64,000 nucleotides of DNA from Lachnospiraceae bacterium (GCA_022510545.1 JAFLTG010000003.1:4662-68661), one strand, 5' to 3'; numbered from the stretch's first letter, positions 28,048-38,070 are shown. A program made the numbers and translations. Notes: a model not told the origin generated them from the sequence alone.

Positions 28048-29886
28048 ATGTTGATATTACCGGTAATATCCGTTTTAATGATATATATAAATATTGGATT
28101 ATATAAGAAATTCATAAGAAAAGAACAGGCTGATGGTACGTTGTCTATGCTGTATAGTATCTCGATAAGTACTCTGATAATTCTGGCGGCAAACGAAACC
28201 TTATCTTTATTTCATGCAATTCATTATATTTCACTCTTATTGTTATGGTTTATAGTTGATATATTGCTATTGTTTTTATGTATTTTTATTATAAGAAAAT
28301 ACAGGGTTCCGTTATCAGAAATCAAATATTTATTTATCTTTTCCAAAAGTATTTTCAATCCTATTGATATAATTGTATTGATTGTGTGTGGTACCGCGAT
28401 TTATATGTCAGCAAGAACGGTTCCTTATAATTGGGATTCTATGACCTATCATCTTACCAGAATAGCACATTGGGTTCAAAATGGTTCCGTTGCCCATTAT
28501 GTCTGCCATGATATTAGTCAGATTTCTGCGCCGCCACTGGCGGAGTTTGTAGTTTTGCATATTTATATCTTATCCGGATGCAGTGACTACTTTGTTAATT
28601 TGCTACAGACATTTTCCTATCTTGTATCAATTTTTCTTGTTTACAAAATCAGTGATAAAATTGGCTGTAATCGATTTTTTGGTTCACTTGCCGCTTTGAT
28701 ATTTGCCACATCACCAATCGTATTTGGAGAAGCTCTTTCTACACAGGTAGATATGTATTCGGGTATGTGGCTTATGTTTTTTGTTTACCTGAGTTTGTAT
28801 TTTACTGATATCAAATCTAAATTGCAATGGAATCTCCATTCAATAAGCAGGCTGATTTTGATGGGAATGAGCGCAGGATTCGCTTATCTTGCCAAACCTT
28901 CCGTGTGTATCGCTGCATTTGTTTTTGTGATCTGGATATTGATTGTCTGTATCATTAGGAAGGACAAGCTTGCTCTTGTTGTTAAATGTGCAATAAGTCT
29001 TGGGCTTATAGCATTGATAATAGTATTGCCGGAAATGATAAGAAATTTTATTACTTTTCATAGCATATCTTCATCTGAAACAAGTACCGAATTTTTGGTT
29101 TCATCATATGCTCCGGGGTATCTATTCTGGAATCTGGTTAATAATATCAAATTCAATCTGTCACCCCGGAATCTGTCTATGCATCATGACAATGCAACTA
29201 ACCCGCTTATCATCGGCTTGATGCTTCTAGCCATCGTATGCGGAATAATGATAGAAATTAAAAAGCGTTTGAAAGGAAAGCCGGGAATAGAACTTAAAAT
29301 GTCTGAGAGTTACACTGTTGCAAGTATAGTTTCTATGTTGATATTCTGCACCGTTGTACAGTGGTATCCGTTTATCACCCGTTATGAAATCGGTTATCTG
29401 GCATTGCTTTCCCCGGCGGTTATGATAGTGTTTCAATATGTATTTGATAATAGAAAAGCTCTGCAATATGTTTTTGCGGCGGCAATTATCGCTATAAGCA
29501 TAGTAACCTTTTTGGTAGGAGTTCGATATCATAGCGGTTTTCTGGCGGTAGAGGGAAAGCGGTTTGAACAGTATTTTGCCGGCAGGGAAAAGTATGAATT
29601 TTATAAAGAAATTTCAGATGATATCATAGAGAATAAATATGAAAGCGTTGGGTTTTTGTGCGGTAACGATAGTTATGAATATCCGCTTTGGAAAATGTTA
29701 GAAAATTCTATGAGTAGATTTGAGCATGTTATTGTTGATAATGAAACAACAATTTATGATAATCAGGATTTCCTGCCGGACTGCATTATTTCAGTAGACG
29801 TTGAACCTGATGATGAAATAATATGCCATGGCATAGCTTATCAATTGGTAAGGGATGTCTCCGGAGTAAAATTATTTGTACATTGA
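28048..29886 (+). CDS. GT39/ArnT-like membrane glycosyltransferase
   Basis: A 612-residue polytopic protein with about a dozen helices and a short soluble C-terminus. The first large loop contains NWDSMTYHLTRIAHWVQNG near residues 130-148, where the Asp corresponds to the catalytic acid of GT-C enzymes such as ArnT and PMT. The start at 28048 has AAAAGGAG six bases upstream; ATGs at 28024/28027 do not. It would use a polyprenyl-phosphate sugar outside the membrane to add a side group to a polymer. The gene looks AT-richer than its neighbours by eye. Acceptor is unknown. Confidence 0.72.
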   Translation: MLILPVISVLMIYINIGLYKKFIRKEQADGTLSMLYSISISTLIILAANETLSLFHAIHYISLLLLWFIVDILLLFLCIFIIRKYRVPLSEIKYLFIFSKSIFNPIDIIVLIVCGTAIYMSARTVPYNWDSMTYHLTRIAHWVQNGSVAHYVCHDISQISAPPLAEFVVLHIYILSGCSDYFVNLLQTFSYLVSIFLVYKISDKIGCNRFFGSLAALIFATSPIVFGEALSTQVDMYSGMWLMFFVYLSLYFTDIKSKLQWNLHSISRLILMGMSAGFAYLAKPSVCIAAFVFVIWILIVCIIRKDKLALVVKCAISLGLIALIIVLPEMIRNFITFHSISSSETSTEFLVSSYAPGYLFWNLVNNIKFNLSPRNLSMHHDNATNPLIIGLMLLAIVCGIMIEIKKRLKGKPGIELKMSESYTVASIVSMLIFCTVVQWYPFITRYEIGYLALLSPAVMIVFQYVFDNRKALQYVFAAAIIAISIVTFLVGVRYHSGFLAVEGKRFEQYFAGREKYEFYKEISDDIIENKYESVGFLCGNDSYEYPLWKMLENSMSRFEHVIVDNETTIYDNQDFLPDCIISVDVEPDDEIICHGIAYQLVRDVSGVKLFVH

Positions 29887-29921
29887 TAATAAGCCTTTAG
29901 CATATTTCAAAAAGGAGAATT

Positions 29922-31844
29922 ATGAACAAAGATTTAACGTATTGCAGAATTTTAAAAACTGACATCAATGTCACAAATATGTCAGATACCATTAACTATA
30001 TCACAGAGAATCTGGATGCTTTAAGAGGTAACTACATCTGCGTTTCCAACGTGCATACGACGGTAATGTCATTTCGTGATGCGAAGTACCGTAAAATCCA
30101 GAATGGCGGTGCAATGGCATTGCCCGACGGACAACCGCTTTCGATTGTGAGCCGTATGAGGGGATATCATAATGCCAGAAGAGTTCCGGGACCGGATTTG
30201 ATGCCGGCTATTTTGAAACTTTCTGAAGAAAAGGGTTATACCCACTATTTTTATGGAAGTACGGAAGATACCCTTTCAGAATTGAAAAAGGCGATTTTAA
30301 AAGCTTATCCGGCACTGCAGATTGCCGGAATGTATGCGCCGCCTTTTAGGGAGCTGACTAAGGAAGAGGACGAGCAGATTGTAGCAAAAATCAATGAATC
30401 TAAACCGGATTTCGTTTGGGTGGCTCTTGGTGCGCCTAAGCAGGAAATCTGGATGTATGATCATAAAGACAGGGTAAACGGTCTTATGATTGGCGTGGGA
30501 GCCGCATTTGATTTTATAGCAGGAACGGTGAAGAGGGCTCCGATGTGGATGCAGAAGCTGTGTCTGGAATGGGTATTTCGCATTATTCAGGATCCTAAAA
30601 GGATGATTCCCAGATATCTGAATACAAATTTTGCATTTTTATATCATACCCATAGGGAAAATGTATATTTAAGCAAGAAAAGAAAACAAAAGAAAAAAGC
30701 CGGTAAAAAACTGAAAATTGCAATGATAGGGCATAAGAGGATACCGTCAAGGGAAGGCGGTATAGAGATTGTTGTAGATGAGCTGTCTGTCAGACTGGCA
30801 AAAATGGGGCATAAAATTGATGCCTATAACAGATATGGTCATCATGTCTCCGGTAAGAAGTATGATGAGGAATACGGACGAGGAGACAGAAAATACTATA
30901 AAGGAATCAGGATACGTATAATACCTACCTTTAGAAGCAGCAAATTAAATGCTATTGTATATTCGTTTCTGGCAACGCTCCGGGCCCTTTTTATACCTTA
31001 TGATGTAATGCATTATCATGCCGAAGGCCCCTGCGCTATGCTGTGGATACCTAAATTGTTCGGTAAAAAGGTGGTCGTAACGGTTCACGGTCTGGACTGG
31101 CAGCGGGCAAAGTGGGGAAGATTCGCCTCTTTTGTAATTAAATTCGGTGAGAAAATGGCGGCAAAATATGCTGATGAAGTCATAGTATTATCTAAGAATG
31201 TGCAAGATTATTTTAAAGATACTTATGGACGAAATACTGTGTTTATTCCGAATGGAATTGACAGGCCGGAAAAACGAAAGGCTGAATTAATAACGGAGAA
31301 ATACGGGCTTGAAGAAAACGGTTATTTCCTCTTTCTCGCAAGGATTGTTCCGGAAAAAGGTGCTCATTATCTGATTGAGGCATTCCGCGGCATTGATACG
31401 GATAAGAAACTGGTGATTGCGGGCGGCAGCAGTCAGGCATTTGATTATATGGAAAAAATTCACCGCATGGCGGCTGAAGATGATAGAGTTATTATGACCG
31501 ATTTTGTGCAGGGACAGATTCTGGAAGAATTGTATTCCAATGCCTATGCTTTTGTACTGCCAAGTGATGTGGAGGGAATGGCGCTTTCGCTATTGGAGGC
31601 AATGAGTTACGGAAACTGTTGTCTGGTAAGTGATATCAGTGAAAATACGGAAGTGACAGAGGATAAAGCCCTTGTTTTTGAAAAGGGCAATATAGACGAT
31701 TTGAAAAATAAGCTGGAATATATGCTTCAGAATCCTGAAAAAGTGGAAGAATATAAGAAACAGAGCAGTGATTATATATGTGGGAAGTATAATTGGGATG
31801 ATGTTGTTGGGCAGACTGTAGAGATATATTCCCGGTGTAGATAG
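29922..31844 (+). CDS. Fused WecG/TagA-type (GT26) and GT4 glycosyltransferase
   Basis: A 640-residue two-domain protein. Residues 1-245 are a WecG/TagA/CpsF domain with MALPDGQPL, PDFVWVALGAPKQE and GVGAAFDFIAGTVKRAP. About residues 255-640 are a GT4 (DUF1972-type N-half) with IPSREGGIEIVVDELS, VVTVHGLDWQR, FLARIVPEKGAHYL and DVEGMALSLLEAMSYG. The GT26 part would act on the first lipid-linked sugar made by an initiating enzyme, and the GT4 part would add the next sugar. AAAAGGAG precedes the ATG, and no frameshift separates the domains. Such fusion ties two consecutive steps together. Confidence 0.9.
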   Translation: MNKDLTYCRILKTDINVTNMSDTINYITENLDALRGNYICVSNVHTTVMSFRDAKYRKIQNGGAMALPDGQPLSIVSRMRGYHNARRVPGPDLMPAILKLSEEKGYTHYFYGSTEDTLSELKKAILKAYPALQIAGMYAPPFRELTKEEDEQIVAKINESKPDFVWVALGAPKQEIWMYDHKDRVNGLMIGVGAAFDFIAGTVKRAPMWMQKLCLEWVFRIIQDPKRMIPRYLNTNFAFLYHTHRENVYLSKKRKQKKKAGKKLKIAMIGHKRIPSREGGIEIVVDELSVRLAKMGHKIDAYNRYGHHVSGKKYDEEYGRGDRKYYKGIRIRIIPTFRSSKLNAIVYSFLATLRALFIPYDVMHYHAEGPCAMLWIPKLFGKKVVVTVHGLDWQRAKWGRFASFVIKFGEKMAAKYADEVIVLSKNVQDYFKDTYGRNTVFIPNGIDRPEKRKAELITEKYGLEENGYFLFLARIVPEKGAHYLIEAFRGIDTDKKLVIAGGSSQAFDYMEKIHRMAAEDDRVIMTDFVQGQILEELYSNAYAFVLPSDVEGMALSLLEAMSYGNCCLVSDISENTEVTEDKALVFEKGNIDDLKNKLEYMLQNPEKVEEYKKQSSDYICGKYNWDDVVGQTVEIYSRCR

Positions 31845-31894
31845 CCACCGCATATGTTGTGATATATAAATGCGGGATAAAGCGGGTGATAAAC

Positions 31895-33175
31895 GTGAAA
31901 GTATTAATGGTAAATAAATTTCTCCATCCAAACGGTGGGTCGGAAACTTATATTTTCGAACTTGGAAAACAGCTGATGGATATGGGGCATGAGGTGCAGT
32001 ATTTTGGAATGGAACATAAGGGCAGGATTGTAGGCAACAGGGTGAACAGCTACACTTCGGATATGGATTTTCATACCGGAAAACTGCAGAAACTTTTTTA
32101 TCCATTTAAAATAATTTATTCTTTGGAGGCAAGAAAAAGAATAAGGGCGGTACTTAAGGACTTTCAACCGGATGTTGTACATCTTAACAATATTAATTTT
32201 CAGCTTACTCCGTCAATCATATATGAAATAAGGAATTTTGAGAAATATCAGAATAATCAGAACGTTGAAAAAAGTCAAAGCGGCAATAGAAAGTTCGTTA
32301 AAATTGTATACACCGCACATGACTACCAGTGGGTCTGCCCCAATCATATGATGATGATACCCTCAAATGAGAAACTTTGCTTTGCATGCAAAGGTGGTAA
32401 ATTTGGGGCGTGTACAAAGAATAGATGTATACACAACTCTCTGATAAAGAGCATTCTTGGCAGTATCGAAGCTTTTTATTATAAGTGGCGAAAGACCTAT
32501 GCGCTGGTCGATGTAATCATATGTCCGAGCAGGTTTATGAAAAAGCAGCTGGATACCAATCCCATACTGGCTAAAAAAACGGTAGTGATGCATAATTTCA
32601 TAACTGGAACAAAACTTAATGGGGCAGAAGCTGACAGAGAATGGCAGCAGCTTAAATCAAAACTTCCTGAAAAATATGCTTTGTACTTTGGGCGCTTCAG
32701 TACGGAAAAGGGTGTGGAAACTTTATTAAACGTATGTATAAAAACGTCGCAAATCAACTATGTGTTTGCCGGAACAGGTCCGCTTGAAGAGGAGCTTAAT
32801 CGGCTGGACAACGTGACAAATGTAGGATTTGTACGTGGAATTGCGCTACAGAATCTGATAAGACAGGCACAGTTCAGTCTTTATCCTTCGCAGTGGTATG
32901 AGAACTGCCCGTTTTCGGTAATGGAATCACAGATATACGGGACTCCTGTTGTCGCAACAAATATCGGCGGAATACCGGAACTTATAGAGGACAAAGTTAC
33001 AGGAGAACTGTTTGAGACGGGTAACCAGTCACATCTTGAGGAAAAAATAATAAGACTCTGGAATCAGCCGGAACTATGCCTGAAATACAGCGAAAACTGT
33101 AAAAACATAAAATTCGATACAACTGAGGAATATTGTGGTAAAATGATAAGTGATATATACAGAAAGCAGGTATAA
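31895..33175 (+). CDS. Glycosyltransferase family 4
   Basis: A 426-residue GT-B enzyme. The GTG at 31895 (GGGTGAT upstream) gives the typical start MKVLMVNKFLHPNGGSETY; an earlier in-frame start at 31859 adds an atypical leader. A cysteine cluster (CPNHMMM, CFACKGGKFGACTKNRC) lies around residues 150-190 and could bind a metal, as in some GT4 subfamilies. The C-terminal part has LYFGRFSTEKGVETL and WYENCPFSVMESQIYG. Sugar transfer to the lipid-linked unit is likely. Confidence 0.88.
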   Translation: MKVLMVNKFLHPNGGSETYIFELGKQLMDMGHEVQYFGMEHKGRIVGNRVNSYTSDMDFHTGKLQKLFYPFKIIYSLEARKRIRAVLKDFQPDVVHLNNINFQLTPSIIYEIRNFEKYQNNQNVEKSQSGNRKFVKIVYTAHDYQWVCPNHMMMIPSNEKLCFACKGGKFGACTKNRCIHNSLIKSILGSIEAFYYKWRKTYALVDVIICPSRFMKKQLDTNPILAKKTVVMHNFITGTKLNGAEADREWQQLKSKLPEKYALYFGRFSTEKGVETLLNVCIKTSQINYVFAGTGPLEEELNRLDNVTNVGFVRGIALQNLIRQAQFSLYPSQWYENCPFSVMESQIYGTPVVATNIGGIPELIEDKVTGELFETGNQSHLEEKIIRLWNQPELCLKYSENCKNIKFDTTEEYCGKMISDIYRKQV

Positions 33176-33179
33176 GAGA

Positions 33180-34187
33180 TTGGCAAGAAGAACTTTGTAC
33201 GGAACCGTAATCGTGACATATAGATGCAATGCGCACTGCAATATGTGTGACTGCTTCCGTGACCCGTCAAGACCGGAAGAGGAAATCACCCTTGAAGATA
33301 TTAAGAAGCTGCCGGAAATGGCATTTACCAATATTACCGGCGGTGAGCCTTTTGTCAGACAGGATATACCGGATATAGTCAGGGAGCTTTATAAAAAATC
33401 TGACAGGATTGTCATTTCTACAAACGGTTATTTTACCGATAGAATCATAGCTCTCTGTAAGGAATTTCCCAAGGTTGGAATCCGTATCAGTATAGAAGGC
33501 CTGCAGGAGACAAATGATGCGATAAGGGGCATTCCCGACGGTTTCAACAGAGGTTACAATACATTAAAGACTCTGGTTGAAATGAAACATCCTGATGTCG
33601 GTTTTGGTATGACGGTACAGGATATGAACTGCGAAGACCTTGTGCCGCTTTATAATATTGCCAATGATATGGGTATGGAGTTTGCAACCGCAACCTTGCA
33701 TAACTCCTTTTATTTCAGAAAGACAGACAATAAGATTGACGATAAACTCAAAGTATCACGCAATTTTGAAAAGCTTATAAACGAGCTTTTGAAGTCTAAA
33801 TCACCTAAGAAATGGTTCAGAGCCTATTTTAATCATGGGCTTATTAATTATATATACGGCAATAAGAGACTTTTGCCCTGCGATATGTCAAAGAACGCAT
33901 TCTTCATAGATCCGTTTTGTGATGTTATACCTTGTAACGGTATGGAGAAAAAGGCGGTTATGGGAAATCTGCGTGAGCAAAGCTGGGACGAGCTGTGGAA
34001 TTCCAAACAGGCGGAGGAGGTCCGTAAGTGTACTAAGGAGTGCGACAGGAATTGCTGGATGATAGGAAGTGCATCGCCTGCCATGCATAAGTATATATGG
34101 GTACCGGCCTGGTGGGTGGTGAAACATAAGTTCTTCAAGCGCGGGAAGTATAGCCTTAAAGAAAATAAGTTTATTGAGAATATTTAA
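33180..34187 (+). CDS. Radical SAM/SPASM-domain enzyme
   Basis: A protein of about 335 residues. The radical SAM cluster CNAHCNMC is near residues 16-23, followed by the GGEPFVR motif that helps bind S-adenosylmethionine. The C-terminal part has SPASM-like cysteines (LPCDMS, FCDVIPCNG, KCTKECDRNC) for extra iron-sulfur clusters. The TTG at 33180, nine bases after AGCAGG, is chosen; a GTG at 33150 overlaps the preceding gene. Such enzymes do radical chemistry on peptides, sugars or lipids. In this setting a sugar or lipid-carrier modification is possible, but I cannot name the substrate. One dispersed dyad is inside (33401). Confidence 0.85.
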   Translation: MARRTLYGTVIVTYRCNAHCNMCDCFRDPSRPEEEITLEDIKKLPEMAFTNITGGEPFVRQDIPDIVRELYKKSDRIVISTNGYFTDRIIALCKEFPKVGIRISIEGLQETNDAIRGIPDGFNRGYNTLKTLVEMKHPDVGFGMTVQDMNCEDLVPLYNIANDMGMEFATATLHNSFYFRKTDNKIDDKLKVSRNFEKLINELLKSKSPKKWFRAYFNHGLINYIYGNKRLLPCDMSKNAFFIDPFCDVIPCNGMEKKAVMGNLREQSWDELWNSKQAEEVRKCTKECDRNCWMIGSASPAMHKYIWVPAWWVVKHKFFKRGKYSLKENKFIENI

Positions 34188-34238
34188 TGCGGATAAACCA
34201 GAGGGTCATACATTATTTAAGGAGAAAGAACAGGTTCT

Positions 34239-35336
34239 ATGGGGCGTTTGAAAAATAAGATAGAACAATTAAAATTTGCAATATATTGTTTCAAAAAGGG
34301 GCAGGATAGCCGATTTGTAAAAACCGTGAAACAGCTCACCGATAAAAATAATCTGATATATGTAGAATCGTACGGTGATAAACAAAATGACGATACCGTT
34401 TTTTTCATAGATATGGAGGAGTCACATTCAGGTTTTTTTGCCGAGCATAATCGTTTGCTTGCCATGCTTTATTTTGCGGATAAGTATGATATGAAGCCGG
34501 TGGTGAGGTATCACAAAGGTTATTGCTATGCGGAGAAGCAGCCTGTAAACGGGACTACCAATCCTTTTGAGTATTATTTTGAACAGCCTGCGGGGATAGG
34601 GTTGAAGGAGCTTAAGTCGTTTAAGCGGGTATTCAGGAGCAGAAAAGAGAATAGCTACGAAGTAAATAAGCTTTGTGATGACCCGAACGGATATACCAGA
34701 AGTGAAGAGTATTTAAATGAGATGGCGAGGATTACGGCTAAATATATTCGTCTTAATTCTATAGTAAAAGAAAGAATGGATGAAGAAATCTTAGGATTGC
34801 TCAAAAATGACACAAGTGTCACAAATGATTCGGCTGTTATAACTGATGGAAGTGACATAGATGGAAAAGCAATCAAGGTTCTGGCTGTACATGTAAGGGG
34901 AACGGATTTTAAGCAGAACTTCAACGGGCATCCCGTGAGTGTGGGTACTGACGAATATCTGGAAATGACTGTACGTACATTTGAAAATGGCGGTTATGAA
35001 AAGGTATTTCTGGCTACGGATGACAGTGAAGCACTGAATAAATACCGGAAACAGTTTGGCAATAAATTGGTGTTCTATCAGGATGTGGTAAGAAGCGACG
35101 GTAATGATACGGTAATGCACAGCCAGATGTCCAGGGAAAACCACCATTATCTGCTTGGATATGAGGTGCTAAGGGATATGTATACGCTTGCAGCCTGCGA
35201 CGGATTGATTGCAGGTCTGTCTCAGGTAAGTTATGCCGCCCGTATACAGAAGAAGAGTACCGGTAAGGAATACAGCGATTTAATAATACTGAATAAGGGA
35301 ATCAATTATCATAAGAAAAATAACTGTCCTTCATAA
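34239..35336 (+). CDS. GT23/NodZ-like fucosyltransferase-fold protein
   Basis: A 365-residue soluble protein. LAVHVRGTDFK near residues 213-223 resembles the GDP-fucose-binding HVRRTDK motif of alpha-1,6-fucosyltransferases (GT23, NodZ). VFLATDDSEAL near 253-263 and GLIAGLSQVSYAA near 325 fit the C-terminal donor domain of the same fold. GGAGAAAG precedes the ATG. It may be a third kind of fucosyl or related transferase in the cluster. Only motif-level similarity is visible. One dispersed dyad lies at 34808. Confidence 0.62.
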   Translation: MGRLKNKIEQLKFAIYCFKKGQDSRFVKTVKQLTDKNNLIYVESYGDKQNDDTVFFIDMEESHSGFFAEHNRLLAMLYFADKYDMKPVVRYHKGYCYAEKQPVNGTTNPFEYYFEQPAGIGLKELKSFKRVFRSRKENSYEVNKLCDDPNGYTRSEEYLNEMARITAKYIRLNSIVKERMDEEILGLLKNDTSVTNDSAVITDGSDIDGKAIKVLAVHVRGTDFKQNFNGHPVSVGTDEYLEMTVRTFENGGYEKVFLATDDSEALNKYRKQFGNKLVFYQDVVRSDGNDTVMHSQMSRENHHYLLGYEVLRDMYTLAACDGLIAGLSQVSYAARIQKKSTGKEYSDLIILNKGINYHKKNNCPS

Positions 35337-35391
35337 AAACTTTGGTGTTCCATCTATTGATAAGGATGTTAAAAAGGGAGTAAAAATAACC

Positions 35392-37149
35392 GTGATAAAA
35401 CAACTGTCTTATATATTTAACCGTAAAGAAAAAATAAAGATTTTTATTTTATTTATAGTGGCAGTTATCGGAAGTCTGCTTGAGTGCGCCAGCGTAGGCG
35501 TTTTTCAGCCGTTTGTGGAGTTGTTTATGGACCCTGCGGCGATACAGGGAAATGAATATCTGAATTACGCATATAATCTATTTGATTTTCAATCATCCAA
35601 AGATTTCCTTAGCGCAATGGCTATTGTAATTATGGCTATTTTTATAATCAAGAACATATATCTTATTATTGAAAAATATGCTATATATACTTTTTCATAT
35701 AATGTGCAGATGAAGATATCTACAGGTTTGCTCAAGGCTTATGTCAGCGAACCTTATACTTTTCATCTGAATAAAAATATCTCTGTTCTTCAAAGGAGCG
35801 TACAGGAGGACTCAGACCTTTTTACCAAGGCAATCATACATTTTATGGAACTGGTAGTGGAAGTTATGGTATGTATCGCACTTGGGATTTATCTTTTTGA
35901 CGTCAGTAAGTCGATAACGGTTATAGTAGTAAGCCTTCTTATCATCTGTGTAGGAATATTTACTGCGATCTCCAGGAAGTTTGCAAGAGAACTTGGAAAA
36001 GACGCCCAGGAATATAAGGCAAAACTTTATCAGTGGATGAATCAGTCACTTGGCGGCATAAAGGAAGTTAAGGTTCTAAACAGAGAGATGTTCTTTATCA
36101 ATTCTTATTCGGGATATTTTAAGAAGTATGTTAAAGGACTTAAGGTAAGCAGATTGATAGGGGCAATACCTAAGTATATAGTTGAAATGGTAAGTATAGC
36201 CGGACTCTTGCTTGCGCTGATAGTTAAAATAAATTACGGACAGACGAGTGACCTTGCGGTATTTGTTCCGCAGCTTTCGGCTTTCGCGGTTGCGGCATTT
36301 AGGCTTTTGCCTTCCATTGGACGTATTAACGAGCACGTTACCGGTATCATGTATGCGGCACCGTCCATCGAACTTGTCTATCATGACCTGAAAGAGGTAG
36401 AGAACATAAAGAGTCTGGAAAGCCGTGAAGAAGGAGTGCTTTCACTGGAAAATGAGCTGGTTATAAAAGATGTATGTTATCATTATCCCGATAATGAAGA
36501 TAATGTAATTGATTTTGCAAACTTTACAATTAAAAAAGGTCAGACAGTAGCTTTGATAGGAGAATCCGGAGCCGGCAAGACTACTATGGCGGATATTATT
36601 CTGGGTCTGCTCACTCCTCAGTATGGAAAAATTAATGCGGATGGCGTAAATATTTTTAAAAATATGGATAAGTGGCACCATGGCATCGGATACATCCCTC
36701 AGACCATATATCTGTCTGACGATACAATTCGCAACAATGTAGCGTTTGGTGTCAATGAAGATGAGATTGACGATGCAGCGATAGAAAATGCGCTAAAAAA
36801 AGCACAGCTCTGGAATTTTGTAGAAGGTTTAAACGATGGACTCGAGACCTTCGTAGGTGACAGAGGTGTCAGGTTGTCCGGCGGACAAAGACAGCGAATC
36901 GGTATAGCGAGAGCGCTTTATCATGATCCCGAAATCCTGATTCTGGACGAGGCTACCTCTGCTCTGGATAATGACACCGAGGCTGCGGTAATGGAGGCCA
37001 TAGAAAACCTGCGTGGTGAAAAAACAATGATCATTATAGCCCACAGACTCACCACAATTCGCAATGCGGATATGATCTACGAGGTTGCGGAGGGTAAAGT
37101 TGAGCCAAGGAGCAAACAAGATGTTCTTCATCAAAATTCCGCGGATTAA
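35392..37149 (+). CDS. ABC exporter, fused membrane and ATPase domains (MsbA/PglK-like)
   Basis: A 585-residue half-transporter starting at a GTG, with AAAGGGAG about 11 bases upstream. The membrane domain covers about 1-320. The ATPase domain has Walker A GESGAGKTT near 390, PQTIYL, signature LSGGQRQR near 494, Walker B ILILDEATSALD and IAHRLTT. It is a paralogue of the exporter at 8504, sharing the GDRGVRLSGGQ segment. It likely flips a lipid-linked oligosaccharide as a homodimer. Keeping two such transporters suggests two glycan substrates or a recent duplication. Confidence 0.9.
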   Translation: MIKQLSYIFNRKEKIKIFILFIVAVIGSLLECASVGVFQPFVELFMDPAAIQGNEYLNYAYNLFDFQSSKDFLSAMAIVIMAIFIIKNIYLIIEKYAIYTFSYNVQMKISTGLLKAYVSEPYTFHLNKNISVLQRSVQEDSDLFTKAIIHFMELVVEVMVCIALGIYLFDVSKSITVIVVSLLIICVGIFTAISRKFARELGKDAQEYKAKLYQWMNQSLGGIKEVKVLNREMFFINSYSGYFKKYVKGLKVSRLIGAIPKYIVEMVSIAGLLLALIVKINYGQTSDLAVFVPQLSAFAVAAFRLLPSIGRINEHVTGIMYAAPSIELVYHDLKEVENIKSLESREEGVLSLENELVIKDVCYHYPDNEDNVIDFANFTIKKGQTVALIGESGAGKTTMADIILGLLTPQYGKINADGVNIFKNMDKWHHGIGYIPQTIYLSDDTIRNNVAFGVNEDEIDDAAIENALKKAQLWNFVEGLNDGLETFVGDRGVRLSGGQRQRIGIARALYHDPEILILDEATSALDNDTEAAVMEAIENLRGEKTMIIIAHRLTTIRNADMIYEVAEGKVEPRSKQDVLHQNSAD

Positions 37150-37197
37150 GAGATCGTGAAAATTATTGCAGATTGAGGGAAAGGTATAGGGATTGAT

Positions 37198-38070
37198 ATG
37201 GATATTAAGAGATTAGTCAAAGACATATTGGCACAGATTGATTACTCCCTATATCGTGCAAACTTAAAAAAATACAATATCAAGGTGCATACAATTGAGG
37301 AAACAATAGACGAGCTTATAAATACTGATAAAAGCCTGATAAGATACGGTGACGGTGAAATAACTATGATACGCGGCAGAAGTCTGTTGCTTCAACAGGT
37401 GGAGCCGGAACTTATAGAAGGACTTAAACGCCTGCTTGCATATGACCATGACGACCTTATAATCGCCATACCTGAAATCTTTGGCGATCTGTCAATTTAT
37501 ATTAAAAAAAGCCGGATGTTCTGGAAAGACCATTTGCTTTTCAGTCGTAAGTATTATGAAAAATACTGCAATCCGGACAGGGAATACTATAATGCTTTTA
37601 TATCCAGATTTTATTATTTTTACGATGATAAAAGTAAATGTGCCTCGTGGATAGAGAGGATGAAGCAAATCTGGAAAGACAAAGATGTGGTAGTGGTAGA
37701 AGGAGGACGCACCCACAATGGCGTGGGAAATGATTTGCTTGACAGCGCCGGAACGGTGGAGAGAATAATAGGTCCAAGCAGTGATGCTTACGCCAAGCTG
37801 GATGAAATAATGGAATGCTGTAGACAATATCCTAAAGACAGGCTGTTTCTTATATCCCTTGGCATTGCTGCGAAATTCCTTGCTGAACGGCTTTTTCTGG
37901 AAGGTTACCGTGCCCTGGATATCGGGCATCTGGATATGGAGTATGAATGGTTTCTTAACAAGGTAAACAAAAAAGAAAAGATACCTAAGCATGACGTAAT
38001 CGGGGAAGAAGCGAACTTGAACGCAGGCTATACGGAATATTTATCACAGATAAAATACCGTGTGGAATAG
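37198..38070 (+). CDS. GT-D fold glycosyltransferase (DUF1792, SP_1767 family)
   Basis: A 290-residue protein with SLIRYGDGEITMIRG near residues 46-60, the signature of the DUF1792 family. VVVVEGGRTHNGVGNDLL near 164 and LFLISLGIAAKFLAERL near 220 complete the pattern. The founding member, from Streptococcus parasanguinis, extends an O-linked glycan on a serine-rich adhesin and defined the GT-D fold. Here it probably adds glucose or a similar sugar to a glycan, but whether to a lipid-linked oligosaccharide or a protein is open. AGGGATT precedes the ATG. Confidence 0.88.
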   Translation: MDIKRLVKDILAQIDYSLYRANLKKYNIKVHTIEETIDELINTDKSLIRYGDGEITMIRGRSLLLQQVEPELIEGLKRLLAYDHDDLIIAIPEIFGDLSIYIKKSRMFWKDHLLFSRKYYEKYCNPDREYYNAFISRFYYFYDDKSKCASWIERMKQIWKDKDVVVVEGGRTHNGVGNDLLDSAGTVERIIGPSSDAYAKLDEIMECCRQYPKDRLFLISLGIAAKFLAERLFLEGYRALDIGHLDMEYEWFLNKVNKKEKIPKHDVIGEEANLNAGYTEYLSQIKYRVE

